DNA of 14,802 nt from assembly GCA_027081565.1 (NCBI GenBank), contig JALWKG010000211.1, positions 1-14,802 of the forward strand, read 5' to 3'. The stretch's first letter is position 1, and every line of letters begins with the position of its first letter. The translations under genes and the position numbers were made by a program. Origin of the DNA: Helicobacteraceae bacterium. GTDB lineage: Bacteria; Campylobacterota; Campylobacteria; Campylobacterales; Sulfurimonadaceae. Under the pieces are notes generated by a model. It was not told the origin of the DNA, did no database searches, and saw only the letters and a program-made list of their open reading frames with translations. Shown one piece after another: positions 7,178 to 14,802 of the stretch.

Positions 7178-8941
7178 GTGAGAAGTCATTACTGTACAGA
7201 TTTGAGTAAAGCAAACATTGGCGATAAAGTAGAACTAGCAGGTTGGGCAAACAACCATCGTGACCATGGTGGAATCATCTTTATTGATCTACGTGACAAA
7301 AGTGGTCTTATCCAGCTGGTATGTGACCCTGCAGACAATGTAGAAGCACACAAAAAAGCAAATGAAGTACGTGACGAGTTTGTACTTCTTGTTAAGGGTA
7401 CCATCCGTGCCCGTGGTGAAGGTCTTGAAAATCCTCGTCTTAAAACGGGTGCTATTGAAGTAGTGGTTGATGAGCTTATCATCGAGAATCGTTCTGCACC
7501 TATGCCATTTGTTATTGGGGATGAGAAAGTCGGAGAAGAGACCAAACTTAAGTACCGTTACTTGGACTTACGTTCGACTCAGTCTTATGAGACATTCCGT
7601 CTACGTTCAAAAGCGGCTATTGCTGCACGTAACTCTCTTGACAAGCTAGGATTTCTAGAAGTAGAAACACCTATCTTGACGAAGTCTACTCCAGAGGGTG
7701 CGCGTGATTACCTTGTACCTTCTCGCGTGCATGATGGTGAGTTCTATGCACTTCCACAGTCTCCACAGCTTTTCAAGCAGCTGTTGATGGTTGGTGGATT
7801 TGACCGTTACTTCCAGATCGCTAAATGTTTCCGTGATGAAGACCTTCGTGCAGACCGTCAACCTGAATTTACTCAGATAGATGTCGAGATGAGCTTCTGT
7901 GATCAAGAAGATGTAATCGGTGTTGCTGAGACACTGCTTGTAGATATGTTCGAAGCATGTGGCCAGAGTGTGACTGCACCATTCCCACGTATGAGCTACA
8001 ACGATGCTATGGAATTTTACGGTTCAGACAAGCCTGACATGCGTTATGACCTTAAGATGGTAGACGTTATCGACATCTTTGAGCGTTGTGACAATGCAAT
8101 CTTCTCAGACATCGCTAAAGATGCTAAAAACAACCGTATTAAAGCCCTCAAAGTTCCAGGTGCTGACCTGATCTTCTCTAAGCGTGAGATGAAAGGTTTT
8201 GAGGACTTTGTACGTAAGTTTGGTGCAGGCGGTCTGGGTTACTTCCAGATGAAAGAAGATGGTCTTAAAGGACCACTCATCAAGTTCTTCTCAGAAGAGG
8301 ACATTGCACTTCTCATAGAGCGTACTGAACTTGAAGTCGGCGATGTTGTCTTCTTTGGTGCAGGTGCTAAAAAGACAGTTTGGGACTACATGGGACGTTT
8401 CCGTATCTTTATCGCTGAGCACGAGAAGATGAACCTTATCGATCCTGATGCCTTTAACTTCCTATGGGTAGTTGACTTCCCAATGTTTGAGGTAGAAGAT
8501 GGTAAAGTCAAAGCACTTCACCACCCATTTACACAGCCTAAATCACTAGATCATAACGGTGACCTTGAAGAGATCGAGTCTATCGCTTATGACATCGTTC
8601 TTAACGGTACAGAGCTTGGTGGTGGATCGATCCGTATTCATAAAGAAGCGATGCAGTCTGAGATCTTCAAACTTCTTGGTATCTCTGAAGAAGAGGCGCA
8701 AGAGAAGTTTGCCTTCTTGTTAGATGCATTGAAGTTCGGTGCACCTCCACATGGTGGTTTTGCTCTTGGTTTTGACCGTTTTATGATGCTTTTAACCAAG
8801 CGTGACAGCATCCGTGACGTTATCGCCTTCCCTAAGACGCAAAAAGCTTCTTGTATCTTGACTGATGCACCTAGCCCTGTTGATAACACGCAGCTTCGTG
8901 ACCTTCACATCAAACTGCGTGAGCGTGCAACGAAAGCATAA
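7178..8941 (+). CDS. aspS: aspartyl-tRNA synthetase, probably non-discriminating (Asp/Asn)
   Basis: A class II aminoacyl-tRNA synthetase of 587 residues that charges tRNA with aspartate. It has an N-terminal OB-fold anticodon domain (about 1-105), motif 1 near EVETPILTKSTPEGARDYL (161-179), QSPQ (194-197), motif 2 FRDEDLRADRQPEFTQ (218-233), a bacterial GAD insertion (about 290-420) and motif 3 GFALGFDRF (527-535). I chose GTG 7178-7180, with AAGGA 8 nt upstream and the family N-terminus RSHYCTDL following it. The frame is open upstream to 7004, but that stretch contains the promoter. H30 in RDHGG, G82, L83 and L88 match residues linked to tRNA-Asn acceptance in Pseudomonas and Helicobacter AspRS, so Asp-tRNA(Asn) may be made here and amidated by GatCAB. 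Confidence 0.96.
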   Translation: MRSHYCTDLSKANIGDKVELAGWANNHRDHGGIIFIDLRDKSGLIQLVCDPADNVEAHKKANEVRDEFVLLVKGTIRARGEGLENPRLKTGAIEVVVDELIIENRSAPMPFVIGDEKVGEETKLKYRYLDLRSTQSYETFRLRSKAAIAARNSLDKLGFLEVETPILTKSTPEGARDYLVPSRVHDGEFYALPQSPQLFKQLLMVGGFDRYFQIAKCFRDEDLRADRQPEFTQIDVEMSFCDQEDVIGVAETLLVDMFEACGQSVTAPFPRMSYNDAMEFYGSDKPDMRYDLKMVDVIDIFERCDNAIFSDIAKDAKNNRIKALKVPGADLIFSKREMKGFEDFVRKFGAGGLGYFQMKEDGLKGPLIKFFSEEDIALLIERTELEVGDVVFFGAGAKKTVWDYMGRFRIFIAEHEKMNLIDPDAFNFLWVVDFPMFEVEDGKVKALHHPFTQPKSLDHNGDLEEIESIAYDIVLNGTELGGGSIRIHKEAMQSEIFKLLGISEEEAQEKFAFLLDALKFGAPPHGGFALGFDRFMMLLTKRDSIRDVIAFPKTQKASCILTDAPSPVDNTQLRDLHIKLRERATKA

Positions 8942-8947
8942 TGAATC

Positions 8948-8976
8948 TGGTTGGTACTTCCAACCACTTCGTTTTT
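8948..8976 (+). terminator. rho-independent terminator candidate after aspS
   Basis: A perfect 7-bp stem TGGTTGG / CCAACCA (8948-8954 and 8960-8966) encloses loop TACTT. A T5 run (8972-8976) follows after a 5-nt spacer. The spacer and moderate GC content make it weaker than a textbook terminator. It lies 6 nt after the aspS stop. The remaining sequence up to adk (8977-9058) holds only the adk ribosome binding site AGGA (9046-9049) and no clear promoter; TTGACT at 9009-9014 lacks a matching -10. Confidence 0.6.
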
Positions 8977-9058
8977 AACTGGATTTAAACCACTCAGAGA
9001 ACTGCCTTTTGACTCTAGTTAAGAATGAGAACAAAACTACCTTTTAGGATGACAATTC

Positions 9059-9628
9059 ATGAAAAAACTATTTCTTATCATCGGAGCACCAGGTTCAGGT
9101 AAAACAACCGACGCAGAGCTTATTGCTGCCAATAATGACGCTATTACACACTACTCTGCAGGTGATATGTTCCGTGCTGAAGTGGCCAGTGGTTCAGAAC
9201 AGGGCAAGATCATCGATAGCTTTATCTCAAAAGGCAACATCGTACCTATCGAGATCGCTATCAAAACGATTGTGGATGCCATCGTCAAAGCACCAACACC
9301 TGTAGTCATCATCGATGGTTATCCACGTTCTAAAGAGCAGATGGAAGCCTTAGAGGCGTACTTGACTCCGGAGAGTGGTGTTGAACTTATTAGTGTGATT
9401 GAAGTTGTAGTCAGTGAAGAGGTCGCACGTGACCGTGTTCTAGGACGTGCCCGCGGTGCCGACGACAACGATGAAGTTTTTAACAATCGCATGAAGGTCT
9501 ATACAGAGCCACTGCAACTCATCCAGGATTTCTACGCAGCTAAAGGCATCCTAACCAAGATCAATGGTGAACGTACTATCGAAGAGATCGTTGCGGAGAT
9601 GGACGCTTTTATTACGTCTAAGATATAA
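9059..9628 (+). CDS. adk: adenylate kinase, short-LID type
   Basis: Interconverts ATP + AMP and 2 ADP in the cytoplasm. At 189 residues it is the short form common in Campylobacterota, lacking the zinc-type LID insertion of about 25-30 residues in the 214-residue E. coli enzyme. Motifs: P-loop GAPGSGKT (9-16), AMP-site SAGDMFR (33-39), DGYPR (86-90) and a short LID with GRARGADDNDEVFNNR (129-144). The ATG has AGGA about 9 nt upstream. It lies 117 nt after aspS behind a likely terminator, so it probably has its own promoter, although none is obvious. It converges with the lipid gene cluster, 19 nt between stop codons. A UMP/CMP kinase is the main alternative but is less likely. Confidence 0.92.
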   Translation: MKKLFLIIGAPGSGKTTDAELIAANNDAITHYSAGDMFRAEVASGSEQGKIIDSFISKGNIVPIEIAIKTIVDAIVKAPTPVVIIDGYPRSKEQMEALEAYLTPESGVELISVIEVVVSEEVARDRVLGRARGADDNDEVFNNRMKVYTEPLQLIQDFYAAKGILTKINGERTIEEIVAEMDAFITSKI

Positions 9629-9630
9629 CT

Positions 9631-9656
9631 AGCTGACATATCAAGAGTTAGCTTTT
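9631..9656 (+). terminator. weak hairpin at the convergent adk / lipid-cluster junction
   Basis: AGCTGAC (9631-9637) can pair with GTTAGCT (9647-9653) with one G-U pair and a 9-nt loop, followed by only three more T residues. It starts 2 nt after the adk stop and overlaps the stop codon of the opposing gene. It may end adk transcription; on the minus strand one pair becomes a mismatch and the T-tract is poor. Confidence 0.35.
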
Positions 9657-11765
9657 ACTGATCACTTTTTTTCTCTTTTTCATAAAAGAGACCACCTTTT
9701 TAAAAATCTCTTCTCTCCCCTCACCTTGCACAATAATATGTCGATCTCTTTTGGGGATGAACAGTTCTTTATGTACAGAAGATGTTTTAGCAATGATAGT
9801 CTCTGCCCCTTTGGCAAGGACTACAGGGTCTTGGTCTCCTTGAATGACTAGGAGTGGTGCTTCTATCTTTTTGAGTATTTTGTTGGTCTCGGACATCAAG
9901 CCTTTTAGTTGTGCTAATGTACTGATATAGAGTCTGGAGTAGTTGGTTTCAGGGTTATCTGCTTTGTGTTCTATATACTCTAGATCGGCCTTAAACAGTG
10001 AAAGAAAGTTATTAACAACATGCATAGACTGGGCGTAGTCTATACGGATGTCATGTAGTTTTAGTGCAGTGTTTATGCAGACCACACCAGCAATCGGGCA
10101 TGTTTTACGAGAGGCACAGACCAATGCCACCAAACCACCGGTTGAAAAACCGCCAAGATAGACCTTTTTACAGACCTGTTTCATTGCAGCGTAGCCTCTA
10201 TTCATACTATCTATCCACGCTTCATAATGGACATCACGCAGATCTTCTGGCAGTGTACCATGTCCTTTTAACCTTACCCCATAAACATTAAATCCATTAG
10301 TATGAAGATATTCACTCATCTCCCGCACCTCTTGAGGTGTAGACTTCAAGCCATGGGCAAAGACAATTCCAACCGTAAATTTAGGATCATAAAGTATAAA
10401 AGGCTCACCTGTCTCTTGGGACTTAGAGTCGACTACCGAGTAGTGTTCTTTATAGTCTTTATGAAAAAGTGCCAGATCATTTCGGTAGAGTTGATAAAAA
10501 ATATCTTTAGATAGCTGCGATCTGTCAACCCCTACTGTTTCATCAACAGTCTCTCTTAACAGTCGTAAGATGGCTACCTCGTTAAAGATAACCCTTAGTG
10601 TATTGGTCAATCTCAAGGTGTGAAATGGTTTCTCTTTTTGGTAACGTCTGTAGTTTATACTATAGCTTTTTTGACTGACACTTTTGAGAATCTTTTGCAT
10701 TTGTGCCAGTTGCAGTACACTCTCATAGGGTGCATAGTCTTCATCTATTAATATGTTAATGATCTCTTCTTCTATAGTACGATGCAGATGATAAACATCG
10801 AGTTCTTTTAGCTTTAGCGCCACTGTAAACAGAAGTTGCTTGAGATGCTCTTTTTCTATACGTCGTGCTCTATAATGTACTAATACAGCACTAAATATAT
10901 GGTCAATGTGGAGCATGACATTTTGATATACTACTTCCATAAAATCTTTTGTTAGTTTATGTCTCAACGTACGCATAGACTCTTTGTCTATTGCTTCATG
11001 AAGAGTATAGTGAGCAAGATTTATAGGTTCACAAAACTGAACATGAATCTCTGCTTTAGAGAGAAGGTTACCCTCTATCTCAATCTCCTCTAGCATCTGT
11101 TCAGATGCATCACCATCTGTTAAAAGGCTTACTAGGTTCATCATAGCATTATGCCCAGGCCTTAGCGGATAATAGGTGATATTAACAGGTGTGATATAAG
11201 TACTTGGATATGAAAGATCATCCTTTTGTAAAAAGTATTTTTCTTTTAATGTCTCGAAGGCAGCATGATCATCTTTTTTCAGTTTTCGTAAACCTTCTTT
11301 GACTCTTTTGGCTTCAAGGGCCATCAGTGCGGCACCGCTGAAGACAGGACCATGATGCCTTGGAATATCAATCATAAAGGCCTCTTCCAAGGTCACTTTT
11401 TTGTTTTTGACCATAAACCCTTCAGGATAGATGATCCAGTTATTACGTCCCGAAATGAGATCACCAATAATAATATCGTTTCTGTTTTCGTCTGCTGTAG
11501 AAAGTGCGCCAGAGTGTTGAAGATAAGTCCCTAGAAGTCCCATAAATAGCGAGCGATCAGCAAGAGATCGTATCTTTTTGTCACTGCGACTGTTAATGAC
11601 ATAAGGCATAATCAGGGTCTCAAAACGGGTAAAATGGTTGGCTACAAAAAGTGTAGGTGCATTTTTTATGATGTTCTCTTCACCGTGGACCCTGATGTTT
11701 GTCTGCATGATCGTGTCTATCACCTTTAACATAAAACCAGATGAGCTATAGACAAAATCGATCAT
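9648..11765 (-). CDS. PlsC-type acyltransferase fused to alpha/beta hydrolase
   Basis: A 705-residue two-domain protein. Residues about 20-250 resemble 1-acyl-glycerol-3-phosphate acyltransferases: block I NHFTRFE (43-49) with H44, block III YPEG (113-116) and block IV ITPVNITYYP (191-200). Block I reads H-x4-E rather than the usual H-x4-D. Residues about 460-700 are an alpha/beta hydrolase: oxyanion HG (471-472), nucleophile elbow GFSTGG with S541, candidate acid D646 in GDQDP and candidate H676 in RDRH, like monoacylglycerol lipases and carboxylesterases. The helical middle part (about 250-455) matches nothing I know. There is no signal peptide. The ATG has AAGGA 6 nt upstream and lies 1 nt after the fadE stop. 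The context suggests lipid remodelling; substrates are unknown. Confidence 0.85.
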   Translation of the reverse strand: MIDFVYSSSGFMLKVIDTIMQTNIRVHGEENIIKNAPTLFVANHFTRFETLIMPYVINSRSDKKIRSLADRSLFMGLLGTYLQHSGALSTADENRNDIIIGDLISGRNNWIIYPEGFMVKNKKVTLEEAFMIDIPRHHGPVFSGAALMALEAKRVKEGLRKLKKDDHAAFETLKEKYFLQKDDLSYPSTYITPVNITYYPLRPGHNAMMNLVSLLTDGDASEQMLEEIEIEGNLLSKAEIHVQFCEPINLAHYTLHEAIDKESMRTLRHKLTKDFMEVVYQNVMLHIDHIFSAVLVHYRARRIEKEHLKQLLFTVALKLKELDVYHLHRTIEEEIINILIDEDYAPYESVLQLAQMQKILKSVSQKSYSINYRRYQKEKPFHTLRLTNTLRVIFNEVAILRLLRETVDETVGVDRSQLSKDIFYQLYRNDLALFHKDYKEHYSVVDSKSQETGEPFILYDPKFTVGIVFAHGLKSTPQEVREMSEYLHTNGFNVYGVRLKGHGTLPEDLRDVHYEAWIDSMNRGYAAMKQVCKKVYLGGFSTGGLVALVCASRKTCPIAGVVCINTALKLHDIRIDYAQSMHVVNNFLSLFKADLEYIEHKADNPETNYSRLYISTLAQLKGLMSETNKILKKIEAPLLVIQGDQDPVVLAKGAETIIAKTSSVHKELFIPKRDRHIIVQGEGREEIFKKVVSFMKKRKKVISKS

Positions 11766-11766
11766 T

Positions 11767-14163
11767 TTACTTCCTTGCTAGATAGTCTTGAACACTAAAG
11801 GCATCGACTTGAACAACATTTTCACTCTCACGCTGCGTTTGAATGACATATTGATACTCCTCTTGTGTAATGATCTTGGCCGCCAAGGCATCTTCAAACA
11901 GTGTCTCTGACTTATGAAGTTGCTTAGCCTTCAATGCTTTTTTGATCTTTACTTTGATAGGTTTAGCTTGTAAAACAGCCTCAAAACAGTGGTCCATCTC
12001 AGCCATTGCAGCTTTAGGATCATCCGGAATGTAGATACCCTCTGTTAATGTTTGTCTTGTGGCATTCTCTTGAGAGAGTTTTGCTGCCAATGCGATGTAG
12101 AGTTTGTCATTAGGTTCAGATGCGAGGGCATTAAGTTTGGTTGCATATCCTATGATGTTTTTAAAGACAAAGTGTACAAAACCGTTACCTATGTTGGCAT
12201 AGATAGCATCAAAGGCTTTTTGTATCTCACTTAAGGCTTGTGCTCCTATAAATTCGACATAGACCTTATCTTCTTCTTTGCGTCCCTCTGCTTCAAAACG
12301 TCTTAGTGTCGCCGTTAAAAGATACATCCAAGAGAGCACATCACCAAAACGGGCGCTCAACATCTCTTTTTGCTTGAAACCTCCACCATAGAGTCCCATG
12401 ACTACGTCTGTCATTGCAGCAAAAGTAGCTGCGCTCCAGGCAAGTTTTCGCTCATATTTTAAAACAAAAGCATCACTTTTGCTAAAGTGCAGATAACCCC
12501 TACTTAAAAAGAGCAGTTTGGCACGGACACTGTTTCTAAGTGCAAAACCAATATGCGCAAAAAAGAGTTTGTCAAAAGCTGCAATGTCACCAGCTTCCAG
12601 TGCTTCGATCTCACTGTAGGCATAGGGGTGACAACGTATGACACCTTGACCAAACTGTATAAGCGTACGTGTCATGATGTTAGCACCTTCGACCGTAATA
12701 CCAATAGGTGCGCCCATGTAAGCATGTCCTATGAGGTTCTTCTCACCCAAGATAATGCCTGCACCACCCAAGATGTCCATCCCGGAGTTGATGACATCTC
12801 TAAAACGCTCTGTAGCGTGGTACTTCATGACCGCATTTATGACGGCCGGTTTTTCTCCTGCATCTATGGCACCTATCGTAAATATACGCGCCGCATCCAT
12901 CATATAGGTGGTCGCAGCGATCTGTCCCAATTCATACTGTATCCCTTCAAACTGAGAGATAGAGATACCAAACTGCTCGCGAATCGTTGTATAAGCGCCT
13001 GCAACATGCGCAGTTAGTTTCATACCACCACTGCTTGTTGATGGTAAGGAGATACCACGTCCGACCGAGAGTGACTCCATTAACATCTGCCACCCCTTAC
13101 CAATCCCCGCTTTGGCACCAACGATCATGTCGATCTCTAAGATGACATCTTTGCCATAAAGCGAAGAGTTTATAAAAGGAACACCAAGCGGATCATGACG
13201 ATGGTCCTGGTCTACCCCTTCTAAAGTGTTGGGAACAAGGGCAAAGGTGATACCAAGATCTTTTTCATCACCAAAAAGTGCATCTGGGTCTTTTAAGACA
13301 AAGGCCAGTCCAAGCAAGGTAGCGACTGCTCCTAATGTAATGTAGCGCTTTTCAAAATTAAGACGGATCTTCACCTCACCCTTTTCATCTTTAAAGAGAA
13401 CACCAGTGGCATTGATAGCTGTTGCATCACTTCCCACTAGTGGTTCTGTCAAAGCAAAACAAGGTATTTCACGACCATCAGCAAGTCGAGGAAGGTAGTG
13501 TTTTTTTTGGTACTCAGTACCATGTTCTAAAATCAGTTCACCTGGACCAATAGAGTTGGGAACCATTGCAGTAATCGCAAGGACTTGTGACCTTGACGCT
13601 AGTTTTTGAACGACAGCAGAGTGTCCTAATGCACTAAAACCAAGACCACCATATGCTTTTGGGATGACCATACCAAAGAAGTTGTGTTTTTTAAGATACG
13701 CCCAGACCTCAGGTGACAGGTCTCGCTCTTGAAAGACTTTATGATCGTTTGTCATCGCACAGAGTGTATTGACCTCGTTATCTAAAAAGGCTTGTTCTTG
13801 TACAGTGAGTTGTGGGTAGGACTCTTTAAAAATACGCTCAAAATCCGGTTTACCCGAAAAGTACTCTCCATCGATCCATAAAGTACCTGCTCTTAGCGCT
13901 GTTTTTTCTGTTTCAGAGATCTTAGGCATAAGGTTTTTCTGTTTCATCAATGCAACAATATGTTTGGTAAGCAGCTTGCTTCTTAAAGGAGGATAGAGCA
14001 AAAGGGCATTGAGAGGCAGGTAAACAAGCCAAAACAGTAAAGGCGGCTCAAACCAACTCCATAAAACTGCCGCTAAAAGCAGTGACCAGAGACTAAAACG
14101 TGTACCTTTAAACCATACACCCAACAAAACCAGTGTCAAACCAGACGCTATAAGATATTGCAT
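11767..14163 (-). CDS. fadE: FadE-like acyl-CoA dehydrogenase
   Basis: A 798-residue flavoprotein that should catalyse the first step of beta-oxidation, acyl-CoA to trans-2-enoyl-CoA. The length and layout match E. coli FadE (814): an N-terminal hydrophobic region with two or three possible membrane segments (about 3-18, 24-38 and 42-57), the acyl-CoA dehydrogenase core (about 120-510) and a FadE-specific C-terminal domain (about 515-790). Visible motifs: MVIPKAYGGLGFS (165-177), CFALTEPLVGSDA (235-247), GRGISLPS (368-375), GMDILGGAGI (461-470) and VEGANIMTRT (491-500). E492 aligns with the catalytic glutamate of medium-chain enzymes. The ATG has AAGGAG 6 nt upstream and lies 3 nt after the previous stop. 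An A8 run (13501-13508) lies in frame. Confidence 0.92.
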   Translation of the reverse strand: MQYLIASGLTLVLLGVWFKGTRFSLWSLLLAAVLWSWFEPPLLFWLVYLPLNALLLYPPLRSKLLTKHIVALMKQKNLMPKISETEKTALRAGTLWIDGEYFSGKPDFERIFKESYPQLTVQEQAFLDNEVNTLCAMTNDHKVFQERDLSPEVWAYLKKHNFFGMVIPKAYGGLGFSALGHSAVVQKLASRSQVLAITAMVPNSIGPGELILEHGTEYQKKHYLPRLADGREIPCFALTEPLVGSDATAINATGVLFKDEKGEVKIRLNFEKRYITLGAVATLLGLAFVLKDPDALFGDEKDLGITFALVPNTLEGVDQDHRHDPLGVPFINSSLYGKDVILEIDMIVGAKAGIGKGWQMLMESLSVGRGISLPSTSSGGMKLTAHVAGAYTTIREQFGISISQFEGIQYELGQIAATTYMMDAARIFTIGAIDAGEKPAVINAVMKYHATERFRDVINSGMDILGGAGIILGEKNLIGHAYMGAPIGITVEGANIMTRTLIQFGQGVIRCHPYAYSEIEALEAGDIAAFDKLFFAHIGFALRNSVRAKLLFLSRGYLHFSKSDAFVLKYERKLAWSAATFAAMTDVVMGLYGGGFKQKEMLSARFGDVLSWMYLLTATLRRFEAEGRKEEDKVYVEFIGAQALSEIQKAFDAIYANIGNGFVHFVFKNIIGYATKLNALASEPNDKLYIALAAKLSQENATRQTLTEGIYIPDDPKAAMAEMDHCFEAVLQAKPIKVKIKKALKAKQLHKSETLFEDALAAKIITQEEYQYVIQTQRESENVVQVDAFSVQDYLARK

Positions 14164-14166
14164 AAT

Positions 14167-14802
14167 CTACTCCTTGTAAAATTTACGTTGTTCTTGTGCC
14201 ATAGTCATTAGAAGCCTCGATGGCTCAAAACGTGCTCCATAAAGTGTACTAAGCACTTTAAGACGTGCAACAACACTCTCTATACCTCTCTCATCAGCAT
14301 AGGCTAAAAGTCCTCCTCTAAAAGGTGGAAAACCTGTACCCATGACCATTGCCATGTCAAGATAAGCAGCGTTATCGACCACGCCCTCCTCCAAGGCACG
14401 CGAAGCTTCGTTAACCATGACTAAAAGTGTTCTGTCTAGGATCTCATCGTCGCTAAAGCTATGCTTTTGAGTGACTAGGGCATTGACTGCTTCATTGACC
14501 TCTGAACTATTTTTTATGTACGTGTAAAAACCACGTCCTTTTTTCTTACCCAGTAACCCCATGTCGGAATAAATACGCTCAAAGATAGGCGCTGTTTTCA
14601 TACGAGCGCCATACCCCTCTTCGAGTACCTTAGCCACTTTGTAGCCCACATCCAAACCAACTTCATCCACCAGTCTAAATGGTCCCATAGGCATACCAAA
14701 GTCTAAAAGCAAGGTGTCTATACGTTTAAAACTTTCACCCTCTTCAAACATGTGGACAGCTTCTACTATGTAAGGGATCAACAGACGGTTTACCAAAAAC
14801 CC
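14167..14802 (-). CDS. FadB/FadJ-like 3-hydroxyacyl-CoA dehydrogenase, C-terminal part (cut by window edge)
   Basis: The last 211 codons of a gene whose beginning lies beyond 14802; the frame is open to the edge. It starts in GFLVNRLLIPY, the classic first motif of the 3-hydroxyacyl-CoA dehydrogenase C-terminal domain. Two such domains follow: residues about 1-95, ending GKKKGRGFYTY, and about 118-205, with MVNEASRALEEGVV and GTGFPPFRGG. Two tandem copies are usual in the multifunctional FadB/FadJ alpha subunit, which also carries an enoyl-CoA hydratase domain; that part is outside the window, so fadB and fadJ cannot be told apart. It is followed after 3 nt by fadE, so steps 1 to 3 of beta-oxidation are likely cotranscribed. 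Confidence 0.9.
   Translation of the reverse strand, partial: GFLVNRLLIPYIVEAVHMFEEGESFKRIDTLLLDFGMPMGPFRLVDEVGLDVGYKVAKVLEEGYGARMKTAPIFERIYSDMGLLGKKKGRGFYTYIKNSSEVNEAVNALVTQKHSFSDDEILDRTLLVMVNEASRALEEGVVDNAAYLDMAMVMGTGFPPFRGGLLAYADERGIESVVARLKVLSTLYGARFEPSRLLMTMAQEQRKFYKE

Noticed and set aside
9009..9037. TTGACT (9009-9014) as -35 of an adk promoter
   Set aside because: No -10-like hexamer is found 16-18 nt downstream, and -35 boxes are weakly used in this phylum, so it was not annotated.
1..14802. CRISPR array, insertion sequence, tRNA/rRNA gene, toxin-antitoxin or phage defence genes
   Set aside because: No spaced direct repeats, transposase motifs, terminal inverted repeats or RNA-gene sequence were recognised; nearly all of the window is explained by intact housekeeping and lipid genes.

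Overview
The window reads as ordinary chromosomal DNA of a Campylobacterota (epsilonproteobacterial) organism, most likely a Sulfurovum/Sulfurimonas-type free-living lineage. Reasons: a monofunctional HisB next to KdsC and LptC, a short-LID adenylate kinase, an AspRS with residues of the non-discriminating type known from Helicobacter, a RecN of about 510 residues with a VSAGEF signature, and T-rich promoters with a GCTATAAT -10 box and no clear -35. The genus is inference; no rRNA or other marker is present. No mobile element, CRISPR array, tRNA or rRNA gene was seen.

Layout. (1) Positions 1-3546, minus strand: a tightly packed cell-envelope operon read mltD > rlpA > hisB > kdsC > lptC (lptC runs off the left edge). 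It combines two peptidoglycan-active proteins, LPS core (KDO) synthesis and LPS transport, with one histidine gene embedded. (2) Positions 3657-7013, minus strand: nadK > recN > 63-codon membrane protein > tatD, with 4 nt or less between or overlapping neighbours. A candidate promoter for the mltD operon lies in the 110-bp gap after tatD, but no convincing terminator does, so read-through is possible. (3) Positions 7014-7177: a divergent promoter region between nadK (minus) and aspS (plus). (4) Positions 7178-9628, plus strand: aspS, a hairpin/T-tract terminator candidate, then adk. (5) Positions 9648-14802, minus strand: a fatty-acid cluster read fadB/fadJ-like (N-terminus outside the window) > fadE-like acyl-CoA dehydrogenase > a 705-residue fusion of a PlsC-type acyltransferase and an alpha/beta hydrolase. 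It ends convergently against adk.

How the genes fit together. Regions 1-4 are housekeeping: envelope building and remodelling, histidine synthesis, NADP supply, recombination repair, Asp-tRNA charging and adenylate balance. Region 5 is the least routine part. Classical FadE and FadB/J proteins are absent from most host-associated Campylobacterota, and the partner gene joins a probable lysophospholipid acyltransferase to a probable lipase/esterase in one chain with an unassigned middle segment. A lipid remodelling or acyl-recycling role is plausible but is inference.

Six of the thirteen starts visible here are GTG or TTG. No clearly new defence or mobile system was found; the acyltransferase-hydrolase fusion in its beta-oxidation setting is the best lead.
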